Origin: JALUZX01 sp964561605
GTDB lineage: Bacteria > Planctomycetota > UBA1135 > JALUZX01
Length of the DNA: 64,000 nt
Reading direction: 5' to 3'
NCBI GenBank assembly: GCA_964561605.1
Contig: CAZLQD010000039.1
Span: 1 to 64,000 of the forward strand
The notes under the pieces were generated by a model. It was not told the origin of the DNA, did not search any database, and saw only the letters and a program-made list of their open reading frames with translations. Made by a program: the position numbers and the translations under genes. Of this stretch, positions 35,268-44,505 are shown in pieces. Within the stretch, counting starts at the first letter, position 1, and the number at the start of each line of letters is the position of its first letter.

Positions 35268-36278
35268 TTATTCCCGGGAGAGTACGGCCCCGTCACTGGT
35301 CTGGACTCCGAGCTTCACCGCAGGAGAAGCCTGGACCCATTGGAAAAAGACCTCCGGGAAGAAGGGGATCCGGGAAGCGGGGGGAATGAAAAACCTCAGT
35401 TCCCCTTCGCCCTTGGGGCCCGTCAGGGCGGGCACGGCGGCGGCGATATTCGTATAGAGGAAACATCCGGGCGCTCCAAGGACACCCAGGTCCAGGGGAA
35501 GGGGAACCCCCAGGAAGACCTTGTTCGAGTTCCCTGCGAGCAGGAAGCACGGACTGGAAGGAACACCCCCGGAAAGAGTGATGCGGAACTCCTCCCCGAA
35601 GATCGGAGGCTCTCCGACTCCGATCCGCCCGCGGCAACCCTTCCCAAAGGAGGAAAAACGGAGAAGGGGAAGGATTCGAACCTCCAAGGAGGCCCGGCAC
35701 TCGTTCCGGGCCCATCCCCGGGAACGAACGGAGAACCCCAGGGAGAGAGGAAGGGAGAGGGGGACCCCCTTCCTGAGGCGGAGAGGGATTTCGGTGGAAA
35801 GGGAGAAGTTCCCCTCGCCTGGGGATTTCTTCCAATCCCCGAAGACCGCCGAAGCCGATCCTCCGGGAGGGATCTTCCCCTGGAAGGAAATCCTTGCCAG
35901 GACCGAAATATCGCTCCCGGCCAGAAGGGTCGCCCGGAAACCCGCCGGCCCGGGGCGATTCCTGGAACGGACGGTGCCGGCCTCTCCCGGGATCGAGAAG
36001 GATTGGGAGGACCAGGCTGACCCCTTCAGTTGGAAACCAAGGTTGCCCCCCGGAATCGCCCTGAAGAGAGCCCCGGCAGCGGCTCCGTTCCCTGCTGCCT
36101 GGACCAGGAGGGTTTTCGGGGCAACGATCGGTCCCGGAGGGATGCGGCTCTCCTGGAAATGACGGGAAGCCCGGGCGAAGACGCCGGGACCGTCCAGTGC
36201 GGATACTCGAAAGGTCACCCCCGTCTGGGCGGAAAGTCCCCCGGCGAGGAGAAGAGTGAAAGAAAGAACCCACTTCAC
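35268..36278 (-). CDS. Secreted 'GCxLY' family protein
   Basis: The protein has 336 residues. The start is a GTG at 36278 with AAGGAGG six bases upstream. A cleavable signal ends 'LAGGLSAQ'. The body is beta-rich and unrecognised. The final 100 residues carry 'VPLPLDLGVLGAPGCFLYTNIAAAVPAL', the clearest instance of the family module with the paired Gly and Cys, followed by 'VFFQWVQASPAVKLGVQTSDG'. No catalytic residues are evident. It belongs with the secreted proteins at 1143, 36474, 41374 and 46664. Probably an extracellular structural or binding protein. Confidence 0.7.
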   Translation of the reverse strand: MKWVLSFTLLLAGGLSAQTGVTFRVSALDGPGVFARASRHFQESRIPPGPIVAPKTLLVQAAGNGAAAGALFRAIPGGNLGFQLKGSAWSSQSFSIPGEAGTVRSRNRPGPAGFRATLLAGSDISVLARISFQGKIPPGGSASAVFGDWKKSPGEGNFSLSTEIPLRLRKGVPLSLPLSLGFSVRSRGWARNECRASLEVRILPLLRFSSFGKGCRGRIGVGEPPIFGEEFRITLSGGVPSSPCFLLAGNSNKVFLGVPLPLDLGVLGAPGCFLYTNIAAAVPALTGPKGEGELRFFIPPASRIPFFPEVFFQWVQASPAVKLGVQTSDGAVLSRE

Positions 36279-36414
36279 GGCAAACCTCCTTCGGCTCGAG
36301 CCTCCCCAACCAGGTCCTATTCTCCCCCAAGAAGAGGTCTTTTGGGAAGGGGCGGCACCGGAAAGGGCTCCTTCCCTCCGGGAGGGCCTGAAGTTTCCTT
36401 CCTTCTTCCCGCCG

Positions 36415-36467
36415 GCCCCGGGCGACCGGGGCCCGGCTCCGAGGGCCGGGCCCCCGTCGCCCGGGGC
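36415..36467 (-). terminator. 23-bp hairpin directly after a secreted-protein gene
   Basis: Arms 36415-36437 and 36445-36467 pair over 23 bp with a single mismatch around a 7-nt loop. It starts 6 nt after the stop of the gene ending at 36474. The stem is almost pure G/C and is followed on the minus strand by purines, not a U-tract. Confidence 0.7.
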
Positions 36468-36473
36468 AAAGGC

Positions 36474-37409
36474 TCACTTCGCATAAAAAGAGAATCGGTG
36501 GGCGAACCCCAGGGAAAAGGCGGACGCCTTGGTGAACTGGAAGGGCTGGAAATACAAGGGAACCCCGACCAGGGCCGGCACATTGGGGCAGGGACCGCCC
36601 TTACGAAAGTCCTTCCCGGTCTGTGGATCCAACTGGCCGGAGGCGAAGAGGAAGAACCGTTTCAAACTCAACTCCCAGTTCCCCGAAACCCCGGGAATGG
36701 GAACGCCCACGGGGCTCGGATTCCTGGATGCGGCCAGGAAGATCAAGTAACCGGCACCGCCCTTTCCCGCGATGTCCCAAGAGTAGGTCTTGCCGATCTT
36801 CCTGTCCCCCCTGAAGGCGAAGACCGGCCCAGGTGCGGGGACGATCCTGACGTTGTCCAAGTGTACGACCACGTCTGTGGCGTAGTAGGTCCTTTCGAAG
36901 GTGATCTTCAGGACCACCTTCCCTCCAGTGGGAAGGACCACCCTGGAGGCGATCTGCTCGGTCATGGCGTCGGGCGCGTAGATATAACCCCGCTTTGCGG
37001 GGCGGGTCTCCACCAGTTTCCCGCCCAGATAGAACCGAACCGTGCCCCGGTCCACGTTGGTCAAAGTGGAAGCGCGGGAGTGAATGATGTCCGCCGAGAC
37101 CTGGAGAGGGATCCCTGCCGGCAGGACGAGAGTCTGCTCCAACACCACCAGAGGATAAGGCTTGGAATAGCCCGGAGCTCCTCCCGGGCGGCACTCGAAG
37201 GCCTTGTCCATCCGCTTGATTCCTTTCCACACGAAATCCGCCACCTTGGGATAGTGGAAAGGCTTGAAGGAGACCTTCCATCCCAGGGGAAGGTTGTTGG
37301 CCCCCACCTGGGAGAAATCGCCGTTCTTCACGAAGTTGACCTGCCCGGGCAGGGTGGAGCCCGCCGCCAGGGCGGCTGCGAGGAAGAGGACACAACAGGT
37401 CTTTCCCAT
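36474..37409 (-). CDS. Secreted protein with carbohydrate-binding-like domain
   Basis: The protein has 311 residues from the ATG at 37409 (GGAGG six bases upstream). A signal peptide ends 'GSTLPGQ'. The mature protein begins 'NFVKNGDFSQVGANNLPLGWKVS', the typical opening of a CBM4/9/16-like or discoidin-like beta-sandwich, and has 'KVVLKITFERTYYATDVVVHLDNVRI', also typical of such domains. The last 100 residues form a separate module with 'IFLAASRNPSPVGVPIPG' and 'LYFQPFQF', related to the tails of the 'GCxLY' proteins but without the Cys. It probably binds glycans outside the cell. It is followed by a very strong hairpin. Confidence 0.7.
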   Translation of the reverse strand: MGKTCCVLFLAAALAAGSTLPGQVNFVKNGDFSQVGANNLPLGWKVSFKPFHYPKVADFVWKGIKRMDKAFECRPGGAPGYSKPYPLVVLEQTLVLPAGIPLQVSADIIHSRASTLTNVDRGTVRFYLGGKLVETRPAKRGYIYAPDAMTEQIASRVVLPTGGKVVLKITFERTYYATDVVVHLDNVRIVPAPGPVFAFRGDRKIGKTYSWDIAGKGGAGYLIFLAASRNPSPVGVPIPGVSGNWELSLKRFFLFASGQLDPQTGKDFRKGGPCPNVPALVGVPLYFQPFQFTKASAFSLGFAHRFSFYAK

Positions 37410-37602
37410 GGAACACCTCCAGAAAACCCACGGAAAGAATTGAAGAATGAAAGGGAGAAGAATGAAGTAGACCGGCAAGGCCGAGTCCCGGGGACCATCC
37501 AAGATACTCTCCTTCCGCCGGGGAAAAACCTCCCCCAACAAATTCCTTACGCCTCCCGTCTCGAAACCGCCCCTTCTCTTCAGGGAGTGAGGTTCCGGTG
37601 GT

Positions 37603-40266
37603 CTACTTCCGGCGGTCCTTCCGGGCCACCAGGTCGCCTGTGTCGGCTCTTTCGTCCTTTTCTACCTTCACCTTCTTCTTCACGAGTACTTTTCCCGTGG
37701 AGGGGTCCTCCACGGCCAGGTCCCAGGTTCCCGGGGGAACCTCCTCCAGGAGGAAACGGCCGTCAAGTCCTGTCCGCACCTCCGGAACTCCCGGGGATGG
37801 GATCAAGGGGGCCATCCTCCTTCCCGATCCGGCGATGGAGACCATCATCCTTACGGAACGGAACATCCCCCCACGGCCCAACCGGACCCGGAGTCCCGGG
37901 AGGGGCCGGCCCCCCTCGTCCAGGACCCGGCCGGCCACGGCGCCCGAAGGAATCGAAAGGTCTTTCCGGAAAACCCCGCCCTCCGGACCGAGGATGATCT
38001 CCTCGGAGGATTCCACGGCGCAACCGGCCCTGCCCCAGGAAAGGCGGTACTTCCCCGGATCGATCCCTTCCAGGGAGTAGGACCCGTCGATCTTGGTCCG
38101 GACGGTCCTGCCGAAGGGCAGAGAAGCCCCTGGAAGAGAGATCCTGACCCGGGCACCTTCGACAGGACCTCCCCTCCCCGCCACGACGCCTTCGATCCTC
38201 CATCTCGGGGGAGAAAGGATCTCCAAGGCAGCCGTCTCCCCCTCTCTCACCTGAACCACCCAAAGAGGGTCTTTCTTCTTCCGCCCGGGAACCGTCATTC
38301 CCATCATGACGGGCCCGCCCATGCCGAAATCCACGGGTAGCCCTCCCCCGAGTCGGACCTCGTAGGTCCCGGGAAGGAGGTGTTCTTCCCGGGCCAGGCC
38401 CGAGGCATCGGTGACGAGCTGGAAGGAGACCTTCCCTCCCTCACGGGCCGTCCCCTTCCTGGTGACCTGGAGAGAGGCTCCCTTCCTTGGACTCCCGTCC
38501 CTCTCCCTGACCTTGATCAAGAGGGTCCCTCCCCGGGTCAGACGAAGTTCCAGCCTTTCCTCCCCTCCCGGTACCAGGGAGACAGGTCCTCCACTCCCCC
38601 GGGTATAACCCTTCAGAGAGGCCGTTACGCTCCATTCTCCCTGGGAGAGGCCCTGGAGCCGGCAAAGCCCATCCGCCCCGGTCTTTCCCGTCCGTGTGGA
38701 ATCGGTGGAGAAGAACAGGGGAAGCATTCCGCCGGCGGAGCGAAGCCACTCCTCCTTGACCCCCGCCTTTCGGAGGAGAGGAAGAAACCCCTTCCTCCCG
38801 TCGGAGGCCCCGGCCTCCTTGTCCGCCCTGACCCGGACTCCTTCCAGGGGGCGCCCTTTCCCGTCCAGGACCCGAACCACCAACTCGGCAGGCCGGGACA
38901 CCCGGAGGACCCCGAGGTCCACCCCTTCACCTTGGCGGAGTTTCCGGACTACCGGCTCGGAGAGGAGCCCACCTTTCGTGCCCGCCGCAAAGATCCACAC
39001 CCCGGGCCGGAGGCCTTCCAAGCGGAAGAAGCCCGGTTTCTCCCTCCCCCCGGCGACCTTCCTCCCTCCATCGAAGGGGATCCTGGCTCCCTTCACCCAG
39101 AAGGAAGCAAGTGGCCGGCCCTGGAAATCCACGACCCGGCCCCTCACGGAGCAACCCTTTCCGAGGATCACCAGGACTCCCTGGTCCCCCGGTTTCACCC
39201 GGTCCACCCTCTTTCCCAGGAACCCCTCGGCTTCCACGCGAAGGCGAAAGGAAGCCTCTTTCTCCAGGCCTCCGATCCGAAAGCGGCCGGCTTCGTCGGT
39301 CTCGGCCGATTCCTCCTGGCTGATCCAGGTCATGGAGACGGACCCGCCTTCCTGGAAACGTTCCAGCTGGACACGGGCACCTTTCACGGGCTTCCCCGCA
39401 CCGTCCAGGACCCTGCCCGCCACGGAGAGCCCCCGGGTCAACAGGAAGTCCACTTCCAAAGGGTAGAGGGAAGGCACCACCTCCACTTCCCGGAAGGCGA
39501 GAGCATAGCCCTGGGCGTCCACGAGGAGTTTCACCTTCCCCGGAGGAAAGCCCGGGAAGGAGAACCGCCCCATCTCGTCGGTCTTCACCGGGGCGGCCCG
39601 GAAGGAGCCCGGTCCCAGGGCGGAAAGAGAAGCCCCTTTCACAGGCCTGCCATCCTCGTCGGTCACTCGGCCCCAGACCTGGGTTCCCAGCTCCAAGACC
39701 AGGTCGGGGACTTCCTGAAGACCCTTTTCCTTCTTCAGGGTCACCCGGACCCGTCCGGGAACGTAGCCCTTCGCCGCGGCCGTCACCAGGAGCCCTGCCC
39801 GGGAATCCCACCGGCCCGACTCCAGGGGGATCCTCCATCTTCCGTCCGGCCCGGTCCGCCCTTGTGCGAGAGGTTTGCCGCCGAAGGAGAGGAAGAGGGG
39901 AAGGAACCCGGGAGGAGCCTGGTCCACCCGCACTCTGGCACCGGGAAGTCCCCCACCACCGGGCCCGAGAACCCTTCCGGCAAGGACCAGACCCGTCTCC
40001 CCGGTGGGCCGCACCCCGGGCAGGGCCCGGCGGAGCCCCTTCTCTCCGGCAGAGACCTTCTTTCCCTCCGCCCCATCCTCTTCCCCTTTTTGGGCGATCC
40101 CCCGGGGTGGAACAGGAGGCCGGGCTTCCCCCCTTCCCTCCTCGCTTCCGGCCCAAGCCGGCCGGTCGGCATCGGGCAGTACACCTCCCCCCCCCAAGAG
40201 GAACCATCCACCCAAAGCGATGAGGAGGAAGAGGGCGAACAGGGAAAGGCCGCGACCTTTACTCAT
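37603..40266 (-). CDS. Large protein with about eight carboxypeptidase-regulatory-like repeats
   Basis: The protein has 887 residues from the ATG at 40266, which follows GGAGG. A single N-terminal hydrophobic helix ('LSLFALFLLIALGGWFLLGGGG') is either a signal or an anchor. The rest is a chain of transthyretin-like beta-sandwich repeats, each opening with a variant of 'GRVLDxxGxPVxGARV' ('AGRVLGPGGGGLPGARV', 'WGRVTDEDGRPVKGA', 'AGRVLDGAGKPVKGARV', 'RGRVVDFQGRPLASFWV', 'EGVVAGRGGPVEGARV', 'AGRVLDEGGRPLPGLRV' and others) with 'DxxGRFxxxGL' turns. No enzymatic domain is seen. It is likely an extracytoplasmic scaffold. It is divergent from the small lipoprotein gene. Confidence 0.8.
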   Translation of the reverse strand: MSKGRGLSLFALFLLIALGGWFLLGGGGVLPDADRPAWAGSEEGRGEARPPVPPRGIAQKGEEDGAEGKKVSAGEKGLRRALPGVRPTGETGLVLAGRVLGPGGGGLPGARVRVDQAPPGFLPLFLSFGGKPLAQGRTGPDGRWRIPLESGRWDSRAGLLVTAAAKGYVPGRVRVTLKKEKGLQEVPDLVLELGTQVWGRVTDEDGRPVKGASLSALGPGSFRAAPVKTDEMGRFSFPGFPPGKVKLLVDAQGYALAFREVEVVPSLYPLEVDFLLTRGLSVAGRVLDGAGKPVKGARVQLERFQEGGSVSMTWISQEESAETDEAGRFRIGGLEKEASFRLRVEAEGFLGKRVDRVKPGDQGVLVILGKGCSVRGRVVDFQGRPLASFWVKGARIPFDGGRKVAGGREKPGFFRLEGLRPGVWIFAAGTKGGLLSEPVVRKLRQGEGVDLGVLRVSRPAELVVRVLDGKGRPLEGVRVRADKEAGASDGRKGFLPLLRKAGVKEEWLRSAGGMLPLFFSTDSTRTGKTGADGLCRLQGLSQGEWSVTASLKGYTRGSGGPVSLVPGGEERLELRLTRGGTLLIKVRERDGSPRKGASLQVTRKGTAREGGKVSFQLVTDASGLAREEHLLPGTYEVRLGGGLPVDFGMGGPVMMGMTVPGRKKKDPLWVVQVREGETAALEILSPPRWRIEGVVAGRGGPVEGARVRISLPGASLPFGRTVRTKIDGSYSLEGIDPGKYRLSWGRAGCAVESSEEIILGPEGGVFRKDLSIPSGAVAGRVLDEGGRPLPGLRVRLGRGGMFRSVRMMVSIAGSGRRMAPLIPSPGVPEVRTGLDGRFLLEEVPPGTWDLAVEDPSTGKVLVKKKVKVEKDERADTGDLVARKDRRK

Positions 40267-40483
40267 GGAAACCTCCTGGACCCGAGGAAAGATACTTTCC
40301 TTACGGAAGGGTAGGCAGGACCGTTTGCCCGAAAACCACCGGCCGTCTTCTTCCGGGGGCACCCGGGCACCTTGCCGCCCCCCCTCCTTTCCATTACCTT
40401 CTACTTTCCGCCTTCATCTTCCCCTCGGAGTACGGGGGGAAGTTCGGGGTGGAAGCGAGATTTCGAAAGAAAGGACCGCCGGA

Positions 40484-41167
40484 ATGGATTCCCAAGGGAG
40501 AACCACGGACCTCCTTTCCGGGAAACCAGATTCCACCAAGCCCTGGAGGACCCGAAGCCCCGGCCTGCTCCTCCCCTCCCTTCTCCTCCTTCTCCTCCCG
40601 GCCGGTTGCTCTCCCACCCCTTCGGTGAACGAGGACCTCCCCCGGGGAACCGCCCGGATCCCGGCGGAAGGCCCCTACCACCACCCTTACAGCGGAATCA
40701 CCTTCCCCACCATCCTGGCCGGGTGCCCAAGGGAAAGCCTTTCTTCGCTCACATCCTCCGGGTCGGCCGTTTCCGCCACATACGATTCCTGGAACCTCTT
40801 CGCCAGGCTTTCGGTCCGCCTGGATCTCTTCCCCAGGGGAAAGGAGGGACATCCTCTCTCCCTGGAGGAGCAGTTCCGGGAGACCCTGGGGAGCTACCTG
40901 GCACGGACCGAAGGAGCCGTCCCCGTCGAGGAGGAGGAAGTGGAACTCTCCAGGGAGGACGGAAGGGCCTCGGGAAAGTCCGCCAGGATCTGTTACTCCG
41001 CAAGGATGGACGGGTGGAAGAGGGAGGTCTGCACCCGGATCTTCCTCTTCGCCACGGATCACTGGTTCATCCTCTACAGGATCACCTACCCCTCCTCCCA
41101 GGAGACCCGGGTCCAGGGGAAGATCCGCAGGGTCCTCCAGGATTTCCGGTGGAACGTGCACACTTGA
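40484..41167 (+). CDS. Lipoprotein of unknown function
   Basis: The protein has 227 residues from the ATG at 40484. A long N-terminal segment leads into a lipoprotein signal 'LLPSLLLLLLPAGCSPTP'. The mature domain is mixed alpha/beta, with 'YHHPYSGITFPTILAGCPRESL', 'GSYLARTEGAVPVEEEEVELS' and 'DHWFILYRITYPSSQE', reminiscent of small stress-type lipoproteins that report on membrane-bound substrates, but I do not recognise a family. The gene lies divergently to the repeat protein, separated by 217 bp. A weak AGGA ribosome site is the main uncertainty for the start. Confidence 0.6.
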   Translation: MDSQGRTTDLLSGKPDSTKPWRTRSPGLLLPSLLLLLLPAGCSPTPSVNEDLPRGTARIPAEGPYHHPYSGITFPTILAGCPRESLSSLTSSGSAVSATYDSWNLFARLSVRLDLFPRGKEGHPLSLEEQFRETLGSYLARTEGAVPVEEEEVELSREDGRASGKSARICYSARMDGWKREVCTRIFLFATDHWFILYRITYPSSQETRVQGKIRRVLQDFRWNVHT

Positions 41168-41169
41168 GT

Positions 41170-41258
41170 CACCCTCCCGCTGATCCCGGTTCCCGTGAAG
41201 GTCCCAAGACCGGGAGGGTGTCTCGCTCCAATCCACCCTTCTCCCCACGGGGTGGATT
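41170..41258 (+). terminator. Two consecutive hairpins after the lipoprotein gene
   Basis: CACCCTCCCG (41170-41179) pairs perfectly with 41211-41220 across a 31-nt loop. A second stem of 9 bp joins 41230-41238 and 41250-41258 across 11 nt. Both lie within 95 nt of the stop codon and before the next promoter region. No U-tract follows either stem. Confidence 0.5.
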
Positions 41259-41373
41259 CACCGGGGAACCCAGGGCATAATCGGGGCTCTCGAGGATTTT
41301 CTTCCCCACTTCGGACCAAATCTTTTCTTTTTTGTCCTTTTTCTCGACCCCCCGAAACCGACAGGAGTTTCCC

Positions 41374-42489
41374 ATGAGAAAGACCCTTTGGATCCTGGCT
41401 CTTCTCGCCGCTTCCGCCGGCGCACAGAGTACCGTCACCGTGCCTCCCGGCATGGCCACCCAGGAAGGAAGCGGGTTCTTCTACAGGATCGGCCAGTATA
41501 CCCTGGCCCGCCAGCAAGTCGTCTACTCCAGCAAGGTGATGCCCAAGGCCCCGATCACCATCAAGTCCTTCAGGATCCGCAGGGACGCCAAGATGTCCCT
41601 GGCCTACCAGGCCCACAAGACCAACATCGAAATCTACATGAGCAACAACACCACGGAGCCCGGTCCCGGCTACTCCTACGGTTGGGCCACCAACAGGGGC
41701 GCGGACTTCATGAAGGTCATGAACAAGAAGATCGTGGACTGGCCGGCCCTTCCCAAGCCCGTCACGCCGCCTGCTCCTTTTACGGTGAAGTTCGTTTTGG
41801 ACAAACCCTTCACCTACAAGGGAAAGGCGTTCCTCCTGGAATTCGTCTCCACCACCCTCCCCTCGTACCCCAGGAACTACTACACCTGGTACGCCGACGC
41901 CGAGTCCACCTACGTTCCCGGCTACTATCCCACGGGCGGAAAGTACAAGTCTTTCGGCACGGGGTGTCCCTCCACGTTCAAGGCCAAGGGTATCCCCACC
42001 TACATCGGCGGCGGCTGGAGGGCCTGGGGTGACTCGGGTGTCTCCAAGAAGAAGCTTCCCGCCCTGGACATCGTCGGTGTGAGCGCCACCAAGTGGGGCT
42101 CCCAGAACCTTCCCTTCGACCTGGGCCCCCTGGGCGCCCCGGGGTGCAAGCTCTACACCGACCTGGTCATGGCCTTCACGGGCTTCACCGATCCCGCATC
42201 GACCAAGGGATATGTGGATTTCCGCAAACCTCTCATCCCCTACGACAACAACCTGGTCGGCTCGGAGATCTACGATCAGCTCGTGGTCCTGGATCCCTCC
42301 TTCAACGCCCTGGGTGTCAGGATGAGCGCTCCCATCAAGGAGACTCTCGGAACGGGGTTCCGGGTGCCCATGAAGGGCCTCTCGGTCTTCAACTACCACT
42401 ACAGCTCCACCTGGCACCCCTTCGACCTCGGCATGAACTACGCCACCGACAGGGGCCCCTTCATCCTGGTCCTGGAAATCACCTACTGA
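41374..42489 (+). CDS. Secreted 'GCxLY' family protein
   Basis: The protein has 371 residues from the ATG at 41374 with AGGAG six bases upstream. A signal peptide ends 'ASAGAQ'. An N-terminal beta-domain ('GFFYRIGQYTLARQQVVYSSKVM', 'ITIKSFRIRRDAK') is followed by 'KPVTPPAPFTVKFVLDKPFTYKGKAFLLEFV', which also occurs in the protein at 46664, and the module 'LPFDLGPLGAPGCKLYTDLVMAF'. The two proteins are full-length paralogues. A U-rich leader and a CATAAT about 100 nt upstream could belong to its promoter. No enzymatic motif is seen, so it is a secreted protein of unknown role. Confidence 0.75.
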   Translation: MRKTLWILALLAASAGAQSTVTVPPGMATQEGSGFFYRIGQYTLARQQVVYSSKVMPKAPITIKSFRIRRDAKMSLAYQAHKTNIEIYMSNNTTEPGPGYSYGWATNRGADFMKVMNKKIVDWPALPKPVTPPAPFTVKFVLDKPFTYKGKAFLLEFVSTTLPSYPRNYYTWYADAESTYVPGYYPTGGKYKSFGTGCPSTFKAKGIPTYIGGGWRAWGDSGVSKKKLPALDIVGVSATKWGSQNLPFDLGPLGAPGCKLYTDLVMAFTGFTDPASTKGYVDFRKPLIPYDNNLVGSEIYDQLVVLDPSFNALGVRMSAPIKETLGTGFRVPMKGLSVFNYHYSSTWHPFDLGMNYATDRGPFILVLEITY

Positions 42490-42534
42490 TCCAGGATCGG
42501 GCCGGACCCGGGCCGCCCCGGGAAGGGCCGGCAC

Positions 42535-42578
42535 GAAAGGGCGGGACGGTCCCCGCGAGGGATCGTTCCGCCCCTTTC
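42535..42578 (+). terminator. 19-bp hairpin after a secreted-protein gene
   Basis: The stem joins 42535-42553 to 42559-42578 with two G-T wobbles and one bulged base around a 5-nt loop. TTTCTTCCTCC follows. It lies 46 nt past the stop and about 80 nt before the carbamoyltransferase start. Confidence 0.55.
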
Positions 42579-42655
42579 TTCCTCCTCTGGAGCCGAGGTC
42601 CTCCAGGGGCTACCCTGAAAGGTTGCCTCCCCCCACCGCAGGTCCAGGAAGAGTC

Positions 42656-44494
42656 GTGGACTACGTTCTCGGAATCTCCGCCTTCTACCACGATTCGGCC
42701 GCCGCCCTCCTGGGCGACGGGCGGATCCTGGCCGCCGCCCAGGAGGAACGTTTCACCCGGGTGAAACACGATCACCGCTTCCCCGTCCACGCCGTGGGCT
42801 GGTGCCTCGAAGAAGCGGGCATCGACCCCTCGGACCTCTCGGCAGTGGCCTTCTACGACAAGCCCCTCCTCAAGTTCGAAAGGCTCCTGGAGACCTGGCT
42901 CGCCGTGGCCCCCGCCGGGTTCCGGGCCTTCTCCAAGGGCCTTCCCCTCTGGCTCAAGGAGAAGCTTCACCTTCCCAGGCTGATGGACCGGGGACTGGGG
43001 GGCCGTTACAAGAAACGCTACGTCTTCCCCGAACACCACGAGTCCCACGCCGCCTCGGCCTTCTTTCCATCCCCCTTCGAAAGAGCGGCCATCCTCACCA
43101 TGGACGGCGTGGGGGAATGGGCCACGTCCTCCTTCGGGGTGGGAGAGGGAAAGGAGATCCGCCTCCTGGGGGAACTCCGCTTTCCCGCCAGCCTGGGCCT
43201 TCTCTACTCGGCCTTCACCTACTACTGCGGATTCCGCGTCAACAGCGGGGAATACAAGCTCATGGGCCTGGCCCCCTACGGGGAACCCCGCTTCAAGGAC
43301 CTGATCCTGGAGAGGCTCCTGGACCTGAAGGAGGACGGCTCCTTCTCCATGGACATGTCCTTCTTCCACTACCACAAGGGCCTGACCATGACCAGCGGCA
43401 GGTTCCACAGGCTCTTCGGAAGGCCACCCCGGCCTCCCGAAGGCCCCCTGGAGCCCTTCCACATGGACGTGGCCGCAAGCATCCAGAAGGTGACCGAAGA
43501 GGTCGTCCTGAAGATGGCCCGCCACGTGGCCAGGGAAACGGGAGAGCGCAACCTTTGCCTCGCCGGCGGGGTGGCCCTCAACTGCGTGGCCAACGGGCGA
43601 CTCCTTCGGGAAGGCCCCTTCGAAAACCTGTGGATCCAACCTGCCGCCGGAGACGCAGGAGGTGCCCTGGGGGCGGCCCTCTTCACCTGGCACCAGCTCA
43701 TGGAGGGCCGGCGCACCCCCAGGCCCGAGGACTCCCAGGAGGGTTCCCTCCTGGGGCCCTCCTTCTCCACGGAGGAGATCGAGGCCTTCCTCCGGGGGAA
43801 GGGGGCCGTCTGGACCCGGTTCGACCGGGAAGAACGGCTCCTGGACCGGGTCACGGAGGCCCTCCTGGAAGAGAAGGTCGTGGGATGGTTCCAGGGCAGG
43901 ATGGAATTCGGCCCCCGGGCCCTGGGTTGCCGCTCCATCCTGGGTGACCCGAGGAGCAGGAAGATGCAGAGCGTCATGAACTTGAAGATCAAGTTCCGGG
44001 AGTCCTTCCGGCCCTTCGCCCCGAGCGTCCTGAGGGAAGAGGCCCACGAGTGGTTCCAGGTCGAGGAGGGCACGGAAAGCCCCTACATGCTCCTGGTGGC
44101 GCCCGTCCATCCGGGTGTCCGCCTTCCCGTGAAGGATGAATTGCAGGCCAAGAAGGGCCTGGAGAAACTTGGCATCCCCCGCTCGAAGATCCCCGCCGTG
44201 ACCCACGTGGACTTCTCCGCCCGCCTCCAGACGGTGGACGAGAGGCGTCACGGAAGATACTATCGGTTGATCAGGCGGTTCTTCCAGAAGACCGGTTGCC
44301 CCCTCCTGGTGAACACCAGCTTCAACGTCCGGGGGGAACCCATCGTCCTCTCCCCGGAGGACGCATGGAACTGCTTCATGGCGACCAACATGGACATACT
44401 GGTCCTGGAGGACCTGGTCCTGGAAAAGAAGGCCCAGCCCGGAGCCAGGACCTTTCCCGTCGACGAGCACCTGGCCCGTTTCCGGCCCGACTGA
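42656..44494 (+). CDS. Carbamoyltransferase (NodU/CmcH/TobZ type)
   Basis: The protein has 612 residues from the GTG at 42656, which has AGGAAGA upstream and places 'VLGISAFYHDSAAALL' at the very N-terminus as in the family; a TTG at 42623 is a less likely start. The Kae1-like N-terminal domain has 'PEHHESHAASAFF' (H127, H128, H131), 'ILTMDGVGEWATSS', 'YKLMGLAPYG' and 'LAGGVALNCVANGRLL'. The C-terminal domain has 'MEFGPRALGCRSILGDPRS' and 'VRGEPIVLSPEDAW'. The enzymes transfer carbamoyl from carbamoyl phosphate through carbamoyl adenylate to a hydroxyl on a sugar or polyketide. It leads a four-gene cassette with SxtJ, DUF5989 and SGNH genes. The substrate is unknown. Confidence 0.93.
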   Translation: MDYVLGISAFYHDSAAALLGDGRILAAAQEERFTRVKHDHRFPVHAVGWCLEEAGIDPSDLSAVAFYDKPLLKFERLLETWLAVAPAGFRAFSKGLPLWLKEKLHLPRLMDRGLGGRYKKRYVFPEHHESHAASAFFPSPFERAAILTMDGVGEWATSSFGVGEGKEIRLLGELRFPASLGLLYSAFTYYCGFRVNSGEYKLMGLAPYGEPRFKDLILERLLDLKEDGSFSMDMSFFHYHKGLTMTSGRFHRLFGRPPRPPEGPLEPFHMDVAASIQKVTEEVVLKMARHVARETGERNLCLAGGVALNCVANGRLLREGPFENLWIQPAAGDAGGALGAALFTWHQLMEGRRTPRPEDSQEGSLLGPSFSTEEIEAFLRGKGAVWTRFDREERLLDRVTEALLEEKVVGWFQGRMEFGPRALGCRSILGDPRSRKMQSVMNLKIKFRESFRPFAPSVLREEAHEWFQVEEGTESPYMLLVAPVHPGVRLPVKDELQAKKGLEKLGIPRSKIPAVTHVDFSARLQTVDERRHGRYYRLIRRFFQKTGCPLLVNTSFNVRGEPIVLSPEDAWNCFMATNMDILVLEDLVLEKKAQPGARTFPVDEHLARFRPD

Positions 44495-44505
44495 CGAGGT
44501 GAACC

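Noticed and set aside
41251..41280. TGGATT-N17-CATAAT as promoter of the secreted-protein gene at 41374
   Set aside because: The -35 matches at only three positions and overlaps a hairpin arm, so the support is too weak for a feature.
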